A stretch of 64,000 bases of DNA, from positions 372,001 to 436,000 of the forward strand of contig QFPN01000002.1 of assembly GCA_003241695.1 (NCBI GenBank), written 5' to 3'. This DNA is from Ancylobacter novellus (GTDB lineage: Bacteria > Pseudomonadota > Alphaproteobacteria > Rhizobiales > Methylopilaceae). This document shows, piece by piece, positions 33,272 through 42,364 of this stretch. Under the pieces are notes generated by a model, which was not told the origin of the DNA, searched no databases, and saw nothing but the letters and a program-made list of their open reading frames with translations. Both the position numbers and the translations under genes were made by a program. Position 1 is the stretch's first letter. Every line of letters starts with the position of its first letter.

Positions 33272-34704
33272 CGGACGCCCTTCCTCATTTCGCCCTCGCG
33301 CTTCCCGAGATCGTCCTCGGCGTCGGCGCGCTCGTCCTGATCCTGATCGGCGCCGTCGCGGGCGATCGCGCGACCAGCCTCATCAACGGATTGGCGCTGG
33401 CGCTGATCGCGCTCGCCGGCGTCCTCGTCGCGATGGCGCCGGTGGACAACGGGCCGTCCTTCGGCGGCGGCTTCACGACCGACGCCTTCGCGCGCTTCAT
33501 GAAGATCCTCGCCTATGTGGCGGCGTTCGCGGCGCTTTCATTGTCGTTCGACTACATGCGCCGCGAGAAGTTCGCGCGCTACGAATACGCCGTGCTGGTC
33601 GTGCTTTCGACGCTCGGCATGTCGCTGATGATATCGGCGAGCGACCTCATCTCGCTCTATCTCGGCCTCGAGCTGCAGAGCCTCGCGCTCTACGTCATCG
33701 CCGCGATCCACCGCGACGACGTCAGTTCCACGGAAGCCGGCCTCAAGTACTTCGTGCTCGGGGCGCTGTCGTCCGGCATGCTGCTCTACGGCGCGTCGTT
33801 GGTCTACGGCACGACCGGCGCAGTCGGCTTTGCCGACATCGCCCTCGCGCTGAAGGGCGGCGAAGCCTCGCTCGGCCTGATCTTCGGCATCGTGTTCCTG
33901 CTCGCGGGCTTCGCCTTCAAGATCTCGGCGGTGCCGTTCCACATGTGGACGCCCGACGTCTATGAGGGCGCGCCGACGCCGATCACCGCCTTCTTCGCTT
34001 CCGCGGCCAAGGTCGCGGCGGTCGCGATGTTCGTGCGCGTCGTGTCCGAGGCGTTCCCGAGCGTCACGCAGGAATGGCGTCAGGTGGTGGTGTTCGTCTC
34101 CATCGCCTCGATGGCGCTCGGCGCCTTCGCGGCGATCGGGCAGCGCAACATCAAGCGCCTGATGGCCTATTCGTCGATCGGCCACATGGGCTACGTGCTG
34201 GTGGGTCTCGCCGCAGGAACGCCGGAAGGCGTGCGCGGCGTCGCGATCTATTCGGCGATCTATGTGGCGATGACGCTCGGCGCGTTCGCCTGCATCCTGT
34301 CGATGCGGATCGGCGATCGCTACGTCGAGCGGATCGACGACCTCGCGGGCCTGTCGAAGACCAAGCCCGCCATGGCGTTCGTCCTGTCGATGCTGATGTT
34401 CTCGCTCGCAGGCATCCCGCCGCTCGCGGGTTTCTTCGCGAAGTTCTACGTGTTCTATGCCGCGGTGAACGCAGGGCTGTTCGGGCTCGCGGTCATCGGT
34501 TTCGTGTTGAGCGCGGTTGGCGCTTTCTACTACCTGCGAATCGTCAAGATCATCTATTTCGACGAGCCGACGGTGGAGTTCGCGCCGATGACGGGCGCCG
34601 CTAAGGCGGTGCTCACGGTCGCGGGCGGCTTCACTTTGCTCTATTTCGTCTATCCGGCACCGCTCACCGCCGCAGCGGGGGCCGCGGCGCAGTCGTTGTT
34701 CTGA
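33268..34704 (+). CDS. nuoN: NADH-quinone oxidoreductase subunit N
   Basis: The 478-aa antiporter-like subunit with LISLYLGLELQSLALYVIAA (key Glu), FKISAVPFHMWTPDVYEGAP (key Lys) and LMAYSSIGHMGYVLVG. GTG start within the nuoM stop (GTGA). It is the last complex I gene; the next gene (birA) begins 117 nt later. Confidence 0.97.
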   Translation: MTDALPHFALALPEIVLGVGALVLILIGAVAGDRATSLINGLALALIALAGVLVAMAPVDNGPSFGGGFTTDAFARFMKILAYVAAFAALSLSFDYMRREKFARYEYAVLVVLSTLGMSLMISASDLISLYLGLELQSLALYVIAAIHRDDVSSTEAGLKYFVLGALSSGMLLYGASLVYGTTGAVGFADIALALKGGEASLGLIFGIVFLLAGFAFKISAVPFHMWTPDVYEGAPTPITAFFASAAKVAAVAMFVRVVSEAFPSVTQEWRQVVVFVSIASMALGAFAAIGQRNIKRLMAYSSIGHMGYVLVGLAAGTPEGVRGVAIYSAIYVAMTLGAFACILSMRIGDRYVERIDDLAGLSKTKPAMAFVLSMLMFSLAGIPPLAGFFAKFYVFYAAVNAGLFGLAVIGFVLSAVGAFYYLRIVKIIYFDEPTVEFAPMTGAAKAVLTVAGGFTLLYFVYPAPLTAAAGAAAQSLF

Positions 34705-34821
34705 AGGACGGGTTTTGAAGTTTTCGAGCGCGAGACACGGGGCCGTCGGCCCGACCGAAGCACCGGGCTCGCCGACGCGTTTCCGTAAACCGGCGCCGAC
34801 CAGCGTCCCGTTGGTCTCGGC

Positions 34822-35619
34822 ATGAGCTTCGCGCTCGGACCCGCGGCGCGGGAAGCAGGGCACGACGTCGTCGCCTACGACACGATCGGCTCGACCAACG
34901 CCGAGGCCTTGGCGCTCGCGCGAGAGGGACGGGTTCCGGTCTGGGTCGCCGCGCGCGCGCAGACCGACGGGCGCGGGCGTCGCGGCCGCGCTTGGTCGAC
35001 CGAGCGCGGCAATCTTGCGGCGAGCTTCGCGCTCGTGACCTCCGTGGATCCGGCGCTCGCCGCGACCCTCGGCTTCGTGGCGGGACTCGCGCTCGAACAG
35101 GCTCTGCGTCAGGTCGCGGCGTCTCTGTCTCCGCGCGCGGCGCGGCCCGAGCTCAAATGGCCGAACGACCTCATCGTCGACGGCAGAAAGCTCGCGGGCA
35201 TCCTGCTAGAAGCCGACAGGCTCGCCGATGGCCGCTATGCGGTCGCGGTCGGGATCGGGGTCAATGTCGTCTCGGCGCCGGAGGGATTGCCCTATCCGGC
35301 GACGTCGCTCGCCGAACGAGGCGACCGCACGAGCGCCGAGGAACTGTTCGAGGCGCTCGCCGACACCTTCGTCACCTGGCTCGACACCTGGGAGGAGGGC
35401 GAGGGGCTCGCCGCAATTCGCAAGGCCTGGATGGCGCGCGCCGCGGGTCTCGGCAGTCAGGTCGAGGTCGATCTCGGGACGCGCCGGCTCAAGGGGCGTT
35501 TCGAGTCGCTCGACGAGCGCGGCCGCATGGTGCTTCGTCAGCCGACAGGAATCGCGACCGCGGTTTCGGCCGGCGACGTCTATTTCGGACCCGCGGCCAC
35601 GATCCGCGTTGAAGGATAA
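34822..35619 (+). CDS. birA: Biotin--[acetyl-CoA-carboxylase] ligase
   Basis: A 265-aa ligase that activates biotin with ATP and attaches it to the acetyl-CoA carboxylase carrier protein. GRGRRGRAW (residues 50-58) is the biotinyl-adenylate loop and KWPNDL (112-117) the catalytic Lys block, followed by VGIGVNV. It lacks the N-terminal helix-turn-helix of E. coli BirA, so it should not act as a repressor. It sits between nuoN and the RNase J gene, a common rhizobial order, with 2 nt to the latter. Confidence 0.94.
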   Translation: MSFALGPAAREAGHDVVAYDTIGSTNAEALALAREGRVPVWVAARAQTDGRGRRGRAWSTERGNLAASFALVTSVDPALAATLGFVAGLALEQALRQVAASLSPRAARPELKWPNDLIVDGRKLAGILLEADRLADGRYAVAVGIGVNVVSAPEGLPYPATSLAERGDRTSAEELFEALADTFVTWLDTWEEGEGLAAIRKAWMARAAGLGSQVEVDLGTRRLKGRFESLDERGRMVLRQPTGIATAVSAGDVYFGPAATIRVEG

Positions 35620-35621
35620 AA

Positions 35622-37286
35622 ATGACTGAGGATCTGGTTTTCGTCCCGCTTGGCGGCGTGGGCGAAATCGGCATGAACATCGGGCTCTACGGCCATGGCC
35701 GAGGCTCGAAGCGCCGCTGGCTGATGGTCGATTGCGGCGTGATCTTCGGCGATCCCGCGACGACGCCGGGCATCGACCTGATCCTGCCCGACATCCGCTT
35801 CGCCAAGGGAATCCGCGGCTCGATCGAGGCGCTGGTGCTCACGCACGCGCACGAGGACCATTACGGCGCCGTGCTCGATCTCTGGCCGGACCTTAAATGC
35901 CCGGTCTACGCGACGCCCTTCGCCGCCGCGATGCTCGAGGCCAAGCGCGCCTCGGAGCGTGAGGCGCCGAAGGTCGAGGTGCGGGAGGTGCCGCAGGGCG
36001 GCTCGTTCAAGGCGGGGCCGTTCGAGGTCGAGTTCGTGCCGGTGGCGCATTCGATCCCGGAATCCTGCGCGCTCGCGATCCGCACTACCGCAGGGCTCGT
36101 GCTGCACACCGGCGACTGGAAGATCGATCCGACGCCCGTGCTCGGCCTGCCGACCGACGAGGCGCGGATGCGCGCGCTCGGCGAGGAGGGCGTCACCGCG
36201 GTCGTGGGCGACAGCACCAACGCGCTGCGCGACGGCGTCTCGCCCTCCGAGACCGACGTCGCCGCCGTCATTGCGGGACTGATCCGCACGGCCAAGGGCC
36301 GCGTCGCCGTCACCACTTTCGCCTCCAATGTCGGGCGTCTGCGGGCCGTGGCCGACGCCGCGCTCGCCGCCGATCGTCAGGTCGTGCTGATCGGCCGCGC
36401 GATGAAGCGCGCCGCCGACGTCGGGCGCATGCTCGGCTATTTCGAGGGCATCCCGGAGTTTCTCGAGCCCGCGGCCTACGGCTATCTGCCGCGCGACAAG
36501 GTCGTGGCGATGATGACCGGCAGCCAGGGCGAGCCGCGCGCGGCGCTCGCCCGCGTGGCGCAGGGCGACCACCCTGAAGTGACGATCGCCCGCGGCGACC
36601 GCGTCATCTTTTCCTCGCGCGCGATCCCCGGCAACGAGAAGGCGGTCGGCCGCGTCATCAACGGCCTGATCGCGGGCGGCGCCGAGGTGATCACCGACCG
36701 CACCCATCTCGTCCATGTCTCGGGCCATCCGCGCCAGGGCGAGATCGCCATGCTGTACGGCTGGCTGAAGCCAGACCTCGTCGTGCCGGTCCATGGCGAG
36801 GAACTGCACATGCACGAGCACGCGGCCTTCGCCAAGCAGGCGGGCGCGAAGAGCGTCGCGCGCGTCGGCGACGGGCAGATGATCCGGATCGCCGGCGGGC
36901 CGCCGGAGATCGTCGACGAGGTCGCGACCGGCCGGATGCTCAAGGACGGCAAGGTCTTGATCCAGTCGACCGAGCAGACCATCGGCGAGCGCCGCAAGCT
37001 CGCTTTCGCCGGCGTCGTGTCGATCGCGATCGCGATCGACGGGACCGGCGCCGTTGCGACCGACCCGGAGATCCGCTTCACCGGCCTGCCGTCACGCGAC
37101 GACGAGGGCGAGCCGATGACCGAGGTGCTGCGCGACACGGTTCTGGACTGCCTCGACGGCCTGCCGCGCCCGAAGCGCCGAGACCCCGGCGCGGTCGCGA
37201 CCGCGGTCGAGCGGGCGGTTAGGGGCGAGCTCAACCTCGTCTGGGGCAAGAAGCCGGTGTGTCACGTCTCGGTGCTGGCGGTGTGA
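35622..37286 (+). CDS. rnj: Ribonuclease J
   Basis: A 554-aa metallo-beta-lactamase/beta-CASP nuclease. The zinc motif THAHEDHYG places the metal ligands at His75, His77, Asp79 and His80. VVGDSTNALRDG, FASNVGRLRAVADAA, and SGHPRQGEIAMLYGWLKPDL with PVHGE complete the beta-CASP and C-terminal ligands. RNase J matures rRNA 5' ends and decays mRNA in many alphaproteobacteria. It is cotranscribed with birA (2-nt gap). Confidence 0.95.
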   Translation: MTEDLVFVPLGGVGEIGMNIGLYGHGRGSKRRWLMVDCGVIFGDPATTPGIDLILPDIRFAKGIRGSIEALVLTHAHEDHYGAVLDLWPDLKCPVYATPFAAAMLEAKRASEREAPKVEVREVPQGGSFKAGPFEVEFVPVAHSIPESCALAIRTTAGLVLHTGDWKIDPTPVLGLPTDEARMRALGEEGVTAVVGDSTNALRDGVSPSETDVAAVIAGLIRTAKGRVAVTTFASNVGRLRAVADAALAADRQVVLIGRAMKRAADVGRMLGYFEGIPEFLEPAAYGYLPRDKVVAMMTGSQGEPRAALARVAQGDHPEVTIARGDRVIFSSRAIPGNEKAVGRVINGLIAGGAEVITDRTHLVHVSGHPRQGEIAMLYGWLKPDLVVPVHGEELHMHEHAAFAKQAGAKSVARVGDGQMIRIAGGPPEIVDEVATGRMLKDGKVLIQSTEQTIGERRKLAFAGVVSIAIAIDGTGAVATDPEIRFTGLPSRDDEGEPMTEVLRDTVLDCLDGLPRPKRRDPGAVATAVERAVRGELNLVWGKKPVCHVSVLAV

Positions 37287-37358
37287 CGGCGCGGCTGACG
37301 CGTCATCTCGGCCGGAGCGCAAGCGAAGAGCCGGGATCCTCTTCCGAATGAGGCGCAG

Positions 37359-37443
37359 TCATGGTCCGGATTGACCGGACCATCCATGTCGGGCGTAGAG
37401 CGCGGCGCTGAAGATGGGTCCTCCGGTCGAGCCGGAGGACAAC
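37359..37443. repeat. Dispersed bipartite palindromic repeat, copy B (intact)
   Basis: Two perfect hairpins: ATGGTCCGG-ATTGA-CCGGACCAT (37361-37383) and GTCCTCCGG-TCGAG-CCGGAGGAC (37418-37440), 34 nt apart. It is the better-preserved partner of the copy at 28543-28626. It sits between the rnj and DUF4304 gene ends and could also end transcription from both sides. Confidence 0.8.
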
Positions 37444-37464
37444 GGCGGCGGGTTCAGCCGGTCA

Positions 37465-37977
37465 TCACGTGCTGAGCAAAACTTTTAATTCAGCGAGTAA
37501 CATTTTGCGGCGGATGTCCGTCAATCCAGGAGACCGTCCGCTTTCCCATAAGGCAATAAGCGCCTCGTCAGATGCGTTTTTTTCAAAAAAATCGACACCA
37601 TTTGATAATAATAGTATCAACTCTTCGATTATTGCATCGGCGCGGTCAGTTGATGACAACGTCCACCAACGATCGCTCGGTTGGGCTTGAAACGTCCCTA
37701 TTCGGTTGCGGACATGACCGTCAGCCTCGCGGAACGCGGTTCGGCGTTCATGTTCATGCGCGTTCGCTAGTCGCTCTGACACGACTGCAAGGCCGACCGT
37801 GAAGCTAATATGGACAGGCGAGTTCGATGCACTTTTCTGAAATTGAACTATGATATGATTATTATCTACGATCTTTCGAAAAATTGTTCCGTCCTTTGAA
37901 TACCCTCTCTGTTTGAGATAAAGGTGCGCAGCCGCGACGATGTTTTTGAACTCATTTTGCAAGTCATTGTCCGTCAT
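37465..37977 (-). CDS. DUF4304-like protein, probably acquired
   Basis: A 170-aa soluble protein. The start (FKNIVAAAHLYLKQRGYSKD, IFRKIVDNNHIIVQFQKSAS, HISFTVGLAVVSERL) fits the DUF4304 pattern, a family of unknown function often found among toxin-immunity or orphan accessory genes. The DNA is clearly more AT-rich than its surroundings (for example 37560-37640 and 37840-37960) and uses rarer codons. It is flanked by repeats on both sides (37359-37443 and 38076-38218). These points suggest recent transfer. Confidence 0.7.
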   Translation of the reverse strand: MTDNDLQNEFKNIVAAAHLYLKQRGYSKDGTIFRKIVDNNHIIVQFQKSASNSPVHISFTVGLAVVSERLANAHEHERRTAFREADGHVRNRIGTFQAQPSDRWWTLSSTDRADAIIEELILLLSNGVDFFEKNASDEALIALWESGRSPGLTDIRRKMLLAELKVLLST

Positions 37978-38075
37978 CGTCTGCTCGTTTCTTTGAAGGG
38001 TTTCTTAACGGGGGGCAGTGTTTCCAAACACTCGAAACGCTGCCGCTCTGAACCAGTTGTCAACGCGTGAAACAT

Positions 38076-38218
38076 CCAACTGCGTGCTTCGAGACGCCGC
38101 CCTTTGGACGGCTCCTCAGCATGAGGCGGGTGGTGTATGCCGTTCGCCGAAACATTCCTCGGCGTTCCTCATGCTGAGGAGGCCTTCGTAAGAAGGCCGT
38201 CTCGAAACACGCAGTTGG
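38076..38218. repeat. Nested inverted-repeat element (143 bp)
   Basis: Outer arms of 21 nt, beginning CCAACTGCGTG (38076-38096) and ending CACGCAGTTGG (38198-38218), match at 20 of 21 positions. Inside them CTCCTCAGCATGAGG (38112-38126) and CCTCATGCTGAGGAG (38167-38181) are perfect complements. No coding sequence is carried. It resembles small palindromic intergenic elements common in Hyphomicrobiales. Confidence 0.8.
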
Positions 38219-38247
38219 TTTCCGCTCGCGATGAACGGGAGAGTGAA

Positions 38248-38651
<404 letters not shown>

Positions 38652-38652
<1 letters not shown>

Positions 38653-38930
38653 TGCTCTCGGCGATCAGTTGGCTCGCGGTGTTCTTCGTCGTCTGGTGGA
38701 CGACCTTGTTCGCAGTGCTCCCCTTCGGCGTCCGCAGCCAGATCGAGGAGGGCGAGGTCGTCCCCGGCTCGGAGGGCGCGGCCCCGGCCCGCACGCCGCT
38801 GCTCCGCATCTTCGGCGTCACCACGATCGTCGCTGCGATCGTGTTCGGCGTGATCTACGCGCTGCTCACCTGGCGGCTGATCCCGCTCGACTCCATTCCT
38901 TTCCTGCCACGCTTCGAAAAAGTCGGCTGA
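38652..38930 (+). CDS. DUF1467 family membrane protein
   Basis: A 92-aa protein with two hydrophobic spans (about 4-24 and 54-75) and the family core VVWWTTLFAVLPFGVRSQ. DUF1467 proteins commonly follow mce and precede proS in rhizobia; their function is unknown. The start shares one base with the mce stop (TGATG). Confidence 0.9.
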
Positions 38931-39008
38931 GGTTGCGTAAAGATAAGTTAACTACCTGAAGCTTTATTATTCCGGACGTGGTCATCATGGTTGTGTGGGG
39001 GCGCAGTC

Positions 39009-40484
39009 GTGCTGGGAATAGTCGGACACAAGCGCGAGGCCGCCAGGTTCGCCGCGCTGGACAAGGCGCAGGCAATCATCGAATTCGATCTCGACGGCGT
39101 CGTCGTCGCGGCGAACGAGAACTTCTTGAAAACCGTAGGCTATCGGCTGGACGAGATCGTCGGACGCCATCACGGCATGTTCGTGGATCCGGCCTATCGC
39201 GAAAGCGACGACTACGCCGCGTTCTGGGCCGGGCTGCGTCGCGGCGAAGCCAAAGCGGCGCAATTCAGGCGGCTGGCCAAGGGCGGCCGCGAAGTCTGGA
39301 TTGAAGCCTCGTACAATCCGATCCTGTCCGCGGCAGGAACGCCGGTCGGCGTCGTCAAGTTCGCGACCGACATCACCTGCCGGAAGCAGGAGGACGCCGA
39401 TCGCGCGGGGCAGATCGCGGCGATCCGCAAGTCGCAGGCCGTCATCTCCTTCACGCTCGACGGCGTCATCCTCGACGCCAACGAAAACTTCCTTTCGGTG
39501 GTCGGATACCGATTCGACGAAATCCAGGGGCGCCACCATTCGATGTTCGTAGACGCCGCCGAGCGCGAAGGAGCCGCCTACGCGGCCTTCTGGGACGCGC
39601 TCAGGCGGGGCGACTATCAGGCCGCGCAGTACAGACGCATCGGCAAGGACGGCCGCGAAATCTGGATTCAGGCGTCCTACAATCCGATTTTCGACGCGTC
39701 CGGCCAGCCCTACAAGATCGTCAAGTTCGCGACCGACGTCACCGAACAGCGGCGGCTTCTGACGGATCTTCGTCGAATGATCGATCACGACTTCGGAAAG
39801 ATCGACCTCGCGGTGACGACGTCGGTCGGCCGGTCTCGGACTGCGATCGAGGCCGCCTCTACGGTCGGCGAGAACGTGGACGGGGTGGCGGCGGCGGTCG
39901 AGGAGCTCGCAGCTTCGATCGCCTCGATCGCCGACGGCATGGGTCGCTCGAAGAACGCGACCGACGAAGCCTCCGGACAGGCGACGGCGGTCGACGGATT
40001 GACGGGCAAGTTGTCCGAGGCGGCGAGCCAGATGGGCGGCATCGTCAACGTCATCCAGAGCATCGCCTCCCAGATCAATCTTCTGGCGCTGAACGCGACG
40101 ATCGAGTCGGCGCGCGCGGGCGAGGCGGGCAGGGGGTTCGCCGTGGTCGCCCAGGAGGTCAAGAGCCTCGCGGACCAGGCTTCGAAGGCAACCGACCTCA
40201 TCGCGGTCCAGATCACCGGCGTCCAATCGATTTCGTCGGGCGTGGTCGGAGCGCTAGGGGCGATCCTGGGCTCCGTCGAGGTGATGCGCGAAGAGATCTT
40301 CGCCACGTCCGGCGCGCTCGAGCAGCAGCGCATGGCGGTCCGCGACGTTTCCGGCACGATGCACGCCGCAGCTCAGGCTGTGAAAGACATTTCAGGCAGC
40401 GTCGCGGACATTTCCGAGGCGGTGCAGCAGGTCTCCGAAGCTGCGGCGCGCACCAGGTCAGCGGCGACGGCGCTCGCAGGCTGA
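39009..40484 (+). CDS. Soluble methyl-accepting chemotaxis protein with two PAS domains
   Basis: A 491-aa cytosolic receptor without membrane spans. Two near-duplicate PAS domains (about 20-123 and 142-245) each end in a PAC block (VWIEASYNPIL / IWIQASYNPIF, then VVKFATDIT / IVKFATDVT). The MCP signalling hairpin follows, containing INLLALNATIESARAGEAGR and FAVVAQEVKSLADQ. It would relay an intracellular cue, such as redox state, to CheA. GTG 39009 matches where related receptors begin; an in-frame TTG lies at 38991. Confidence 0.9.
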   Translation: MLGIVGHKREAARFAALDKAQAIIEFDLDGVVVAANENFLKTVGYRLDEIVGRHHGMFVDPAYRESDDYAAFWAGLRRGEAKAAQFRRLAKGGREVWIEASYNPILSAAGTPVGVVKFATDITCRKQEDADRAGQIAAIRKSQAVISFTLDGVILDANENFLSVVGYRFDEIQGRHHSMFVDAAEREGAAYAAFWDALRRGDYQAAQYRRIGKDGREIWIQASYNPIFDASGQPYKIVKFATDVTEQRRLLTDLRRMIDHDFGKIDLAVTTSVGRSRTAIEAASTVGENVDGVAAAVEELAASIASIADGMGRSKNATDEASGQATAVDGLTGKLSEAASQMGGIVNVIQSIASQINLLALNATIESARAGEAGRGFAVVAQEVKSLADQASKATDLIAVQITGVQSISSGVVGALGAILGSVEVMREEIFATSGALEQQRMAVRDVSGTMHAAAQAVKDISGSVADISEAVQQVSEAAARTRSAATALAG

Positions 40485-40890
40485 GGGCGAAAAAAAAGCA
40501 AGGCGCGAGCCCTGCTTTTTGAAGGTCTATCTTGTGTCCGTTTCCGATCCGGGCCGCGAGCGGTGCGGGACTTCGGCTCCGGGTCGCGCGGCGTCCGCCC
40601 TAAGGCGCGCCGCATGGACATCCTCCCAAGACTTGGACCGCGCTTGACCGACGAGGCAACGTCGTCGGCCGGCCCTTTGTTATGACGACGACCTTAGCGG
40701 CTGTTTGGCTGCTTGTCATCATGTTGGGCAGCCGTCGCTGAAAATTAAGGCGCCGTCCGCGCGTCTCGCTTCCGACGCCCGAAAGGGTGCGTCGCCCTTG
40801 TGTTTTGAGCCGCCATCGGCTTTCGTCCGCGGCCTCCGGTCCGCTGTCTCGCGCCGGACTCTTCGACGTTCGAGCCCACGGATCGCCCGC
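40485..40890. other. Intergenic region between the chemoreceptor and proS
   Basis: These 406 bp hold a bidirectional terminator at 40493-40520 and no convincing gene. The upstream in-frame extension of proS and the long antisense frame across this region lack family similarity. The rest presumably holds the proS promoter, but no clear boxes were seen. Confidence 0.5.
40493..40520 (+). terminator. Intrinsic terminator after the chemoreceptor gene
   Basis: AAAAAGCAAGG (40493-40503) and CCCTGCTTTTT (40510-40520) pair with one mismatch around CGCGAG, giving a GC core followed by a T-run on the plus strand. It also has an A-run that would make it work in reverse. It is 8 nt after the stop codon. 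Confidence 0.85.
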
Positions 40891-42213
40891 ATGCGCCTCA
40901 GCCGTTACTTTCTGCCGATCCTGCGCGAGGCGCCCAAGGAGGCCGAGATCGTCAGCCATCGGCTGATGCTGCGCGCCGGCATGATCCGCCAGGAGGCGGC
41001 CGGCATCTACGCCTGGCTGCCGCTCGGCCTGAGAGTGCTGAACAAGATCTCGGACGTCGTTCGGGAGGAGCAGAACCGCGCCGGCGCGATCGAGCTGCTG
41101 ATGCCCACGATCCAGCTCGCCGACCTCTGGCGCGAGAGCGGACGATACGACGCCTATGGCGACGAGATGCTGCGCATCAAGGATCGGCACGAGCGCGAAA
41201 TGCTCTACGGCCCCACCAACGAGGAAATGATCACCGAGATCTTCCGGGCGGGCGTGCGCTCCTACAAGGACCTGCCGAAAAACCTCTACCACATCCAGTG
41301 GAAGTTCCGGGACGAGCGCCGCCCCCGCTTCGGCGTGATGCGGTCCCGCGAGTTCCTGATGAAGGACGCCTATTCGTTCGATCTCGACGCCGAGGGCGCG
41401 CGCACGTCCTACAACCGCATGGTGGTGGCCTATCTGCGCACCTTCGCGCGGCTCGGCCTGAAGGCGATCCCGATGCGCGCCGACACCGGCCCCATCGGCG
41501 GCGACCTGAGCCACGAATTCATCATCCTGGCGAAGACCGGCGAGAGCGCCGTCTTCTGCCATTCGGACTTCCTCGACTTCGAGACGCCTTCCGAGACCGT
41601 CGATTTCAACGACGCGGCGGGGCTGCAGGCGATCGTCGACAAATGGACGAGCCTCTACGCCGCGACCGAGGAGATGCACGACGAGGCGGCCTTCGAGACG
41701 ATCCCGGAGGACAAGCGGCTGTCGGCGCGCGGCATCGAGGTCGGCCACATCTTCTATTTCGGCACGAAGTATTCCGAGCCGATGAAGGCCGTGGTCGCAG
41801 GTCCCGACGGGCAGATGACGCCCGTCCATATGGGTTCCTACGGCATCGGCCCCTCGCGCGTCGCGGCCGCCATCATTGAGGCCGAGCATGACGACGCCGG
41901 CATCATCTGGCCGGACGCGGTCGCGCCGTTCCGGGTCGGCCTCGTCAACCTCAAGCCCGGCGACGCCGCGGTCGACGCCGCCTGCGAGGACCTCTACGCC
42001 AAGCTTCAGGCCGCCGGCGTCGACGTTCTCTACGACGACACCGACGAGCGTCCCGGCTCGAAATTCGCCACCATGGATCTGATCGGCCTGCCGTGGCGGC
42101 TGGTGGTCGGCCCCAAGGGCCTCGCCAGCGGGCAGGTGGAGCTGAAGCGTCGCAGGGGCGGGGCCGCCGAGGCGATGAGCCCGGAAGCGGCGCTGAACGC
42201 GATCCTCGGCTGA
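40891..42213 (+). CDS. proS: Prolyl-tRNA synthetase (short alphaproteobacterial form)
   Basis: A 440-aa class II synthetase. Landmarks are MRLSRYFLPILREAPKEAE at the start, EMLYGPTNEEMITEIFR (motif 2 loop region), KFRDERRPRFGVMRSREFLM and VHMGSYGIGPSRV (motif 3). The bacterial insertion (editing) domain between motifs 2 and 3 is absent, as is normal for the 440-aa ProS of this class. ATG 40891 is the family start. Confidence 0.95.
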   Translation: MRLSRYFLPILREAPKEAEIVSHRLMLRAGMIRQEAAGIYAWLPLGLRVLNKISDVVREEQNRAGAIELLMPTIQLADLWRESGRYDAYGDEMLRIKDRHEREMLYGPTNEEMITEIFRAGVRSYKDLPKNLYHIQWKFRDERRPRFGVMRSREFLMKDAYSFDLDAEGARTSYNRMVVAYLRTFARLGLKAIPMRADTGPIGGDLSHEFIILAKTGESAVFCHSDFLDFETPSETVDFNDAAGLQAIVDKWTSLYAATEEMHDEAAFETIPEDKRLSARGIEVGHIFYFGTKYSEPMKAVVAGPDGQMTPVHMGSYGIGPSRVAAAIIEAEHDDAGIIWPDAVAPFRVGLVNLKPGDAAVDAACEDLYAKLQAAGVDVLYDDTDERPGSKFATMDLIGLPWRLVVGPKGLASGQVELKRRRGGAAEAMSPEAALNAILG

Positions 42214-42364
42214 GGAGCGTTCCGCCGGAGCCGACGAGCGACGCCGCCGGTTCTCGCCGGCGACGTCGGTCACAGGTAATTTACTAAATCTACAGAATTT
42301 ATATATTGATGTGGGCGTCAAGTGGTTCACGATGCCGTTCGGCAAAACGAACGGGACGTCGGAC

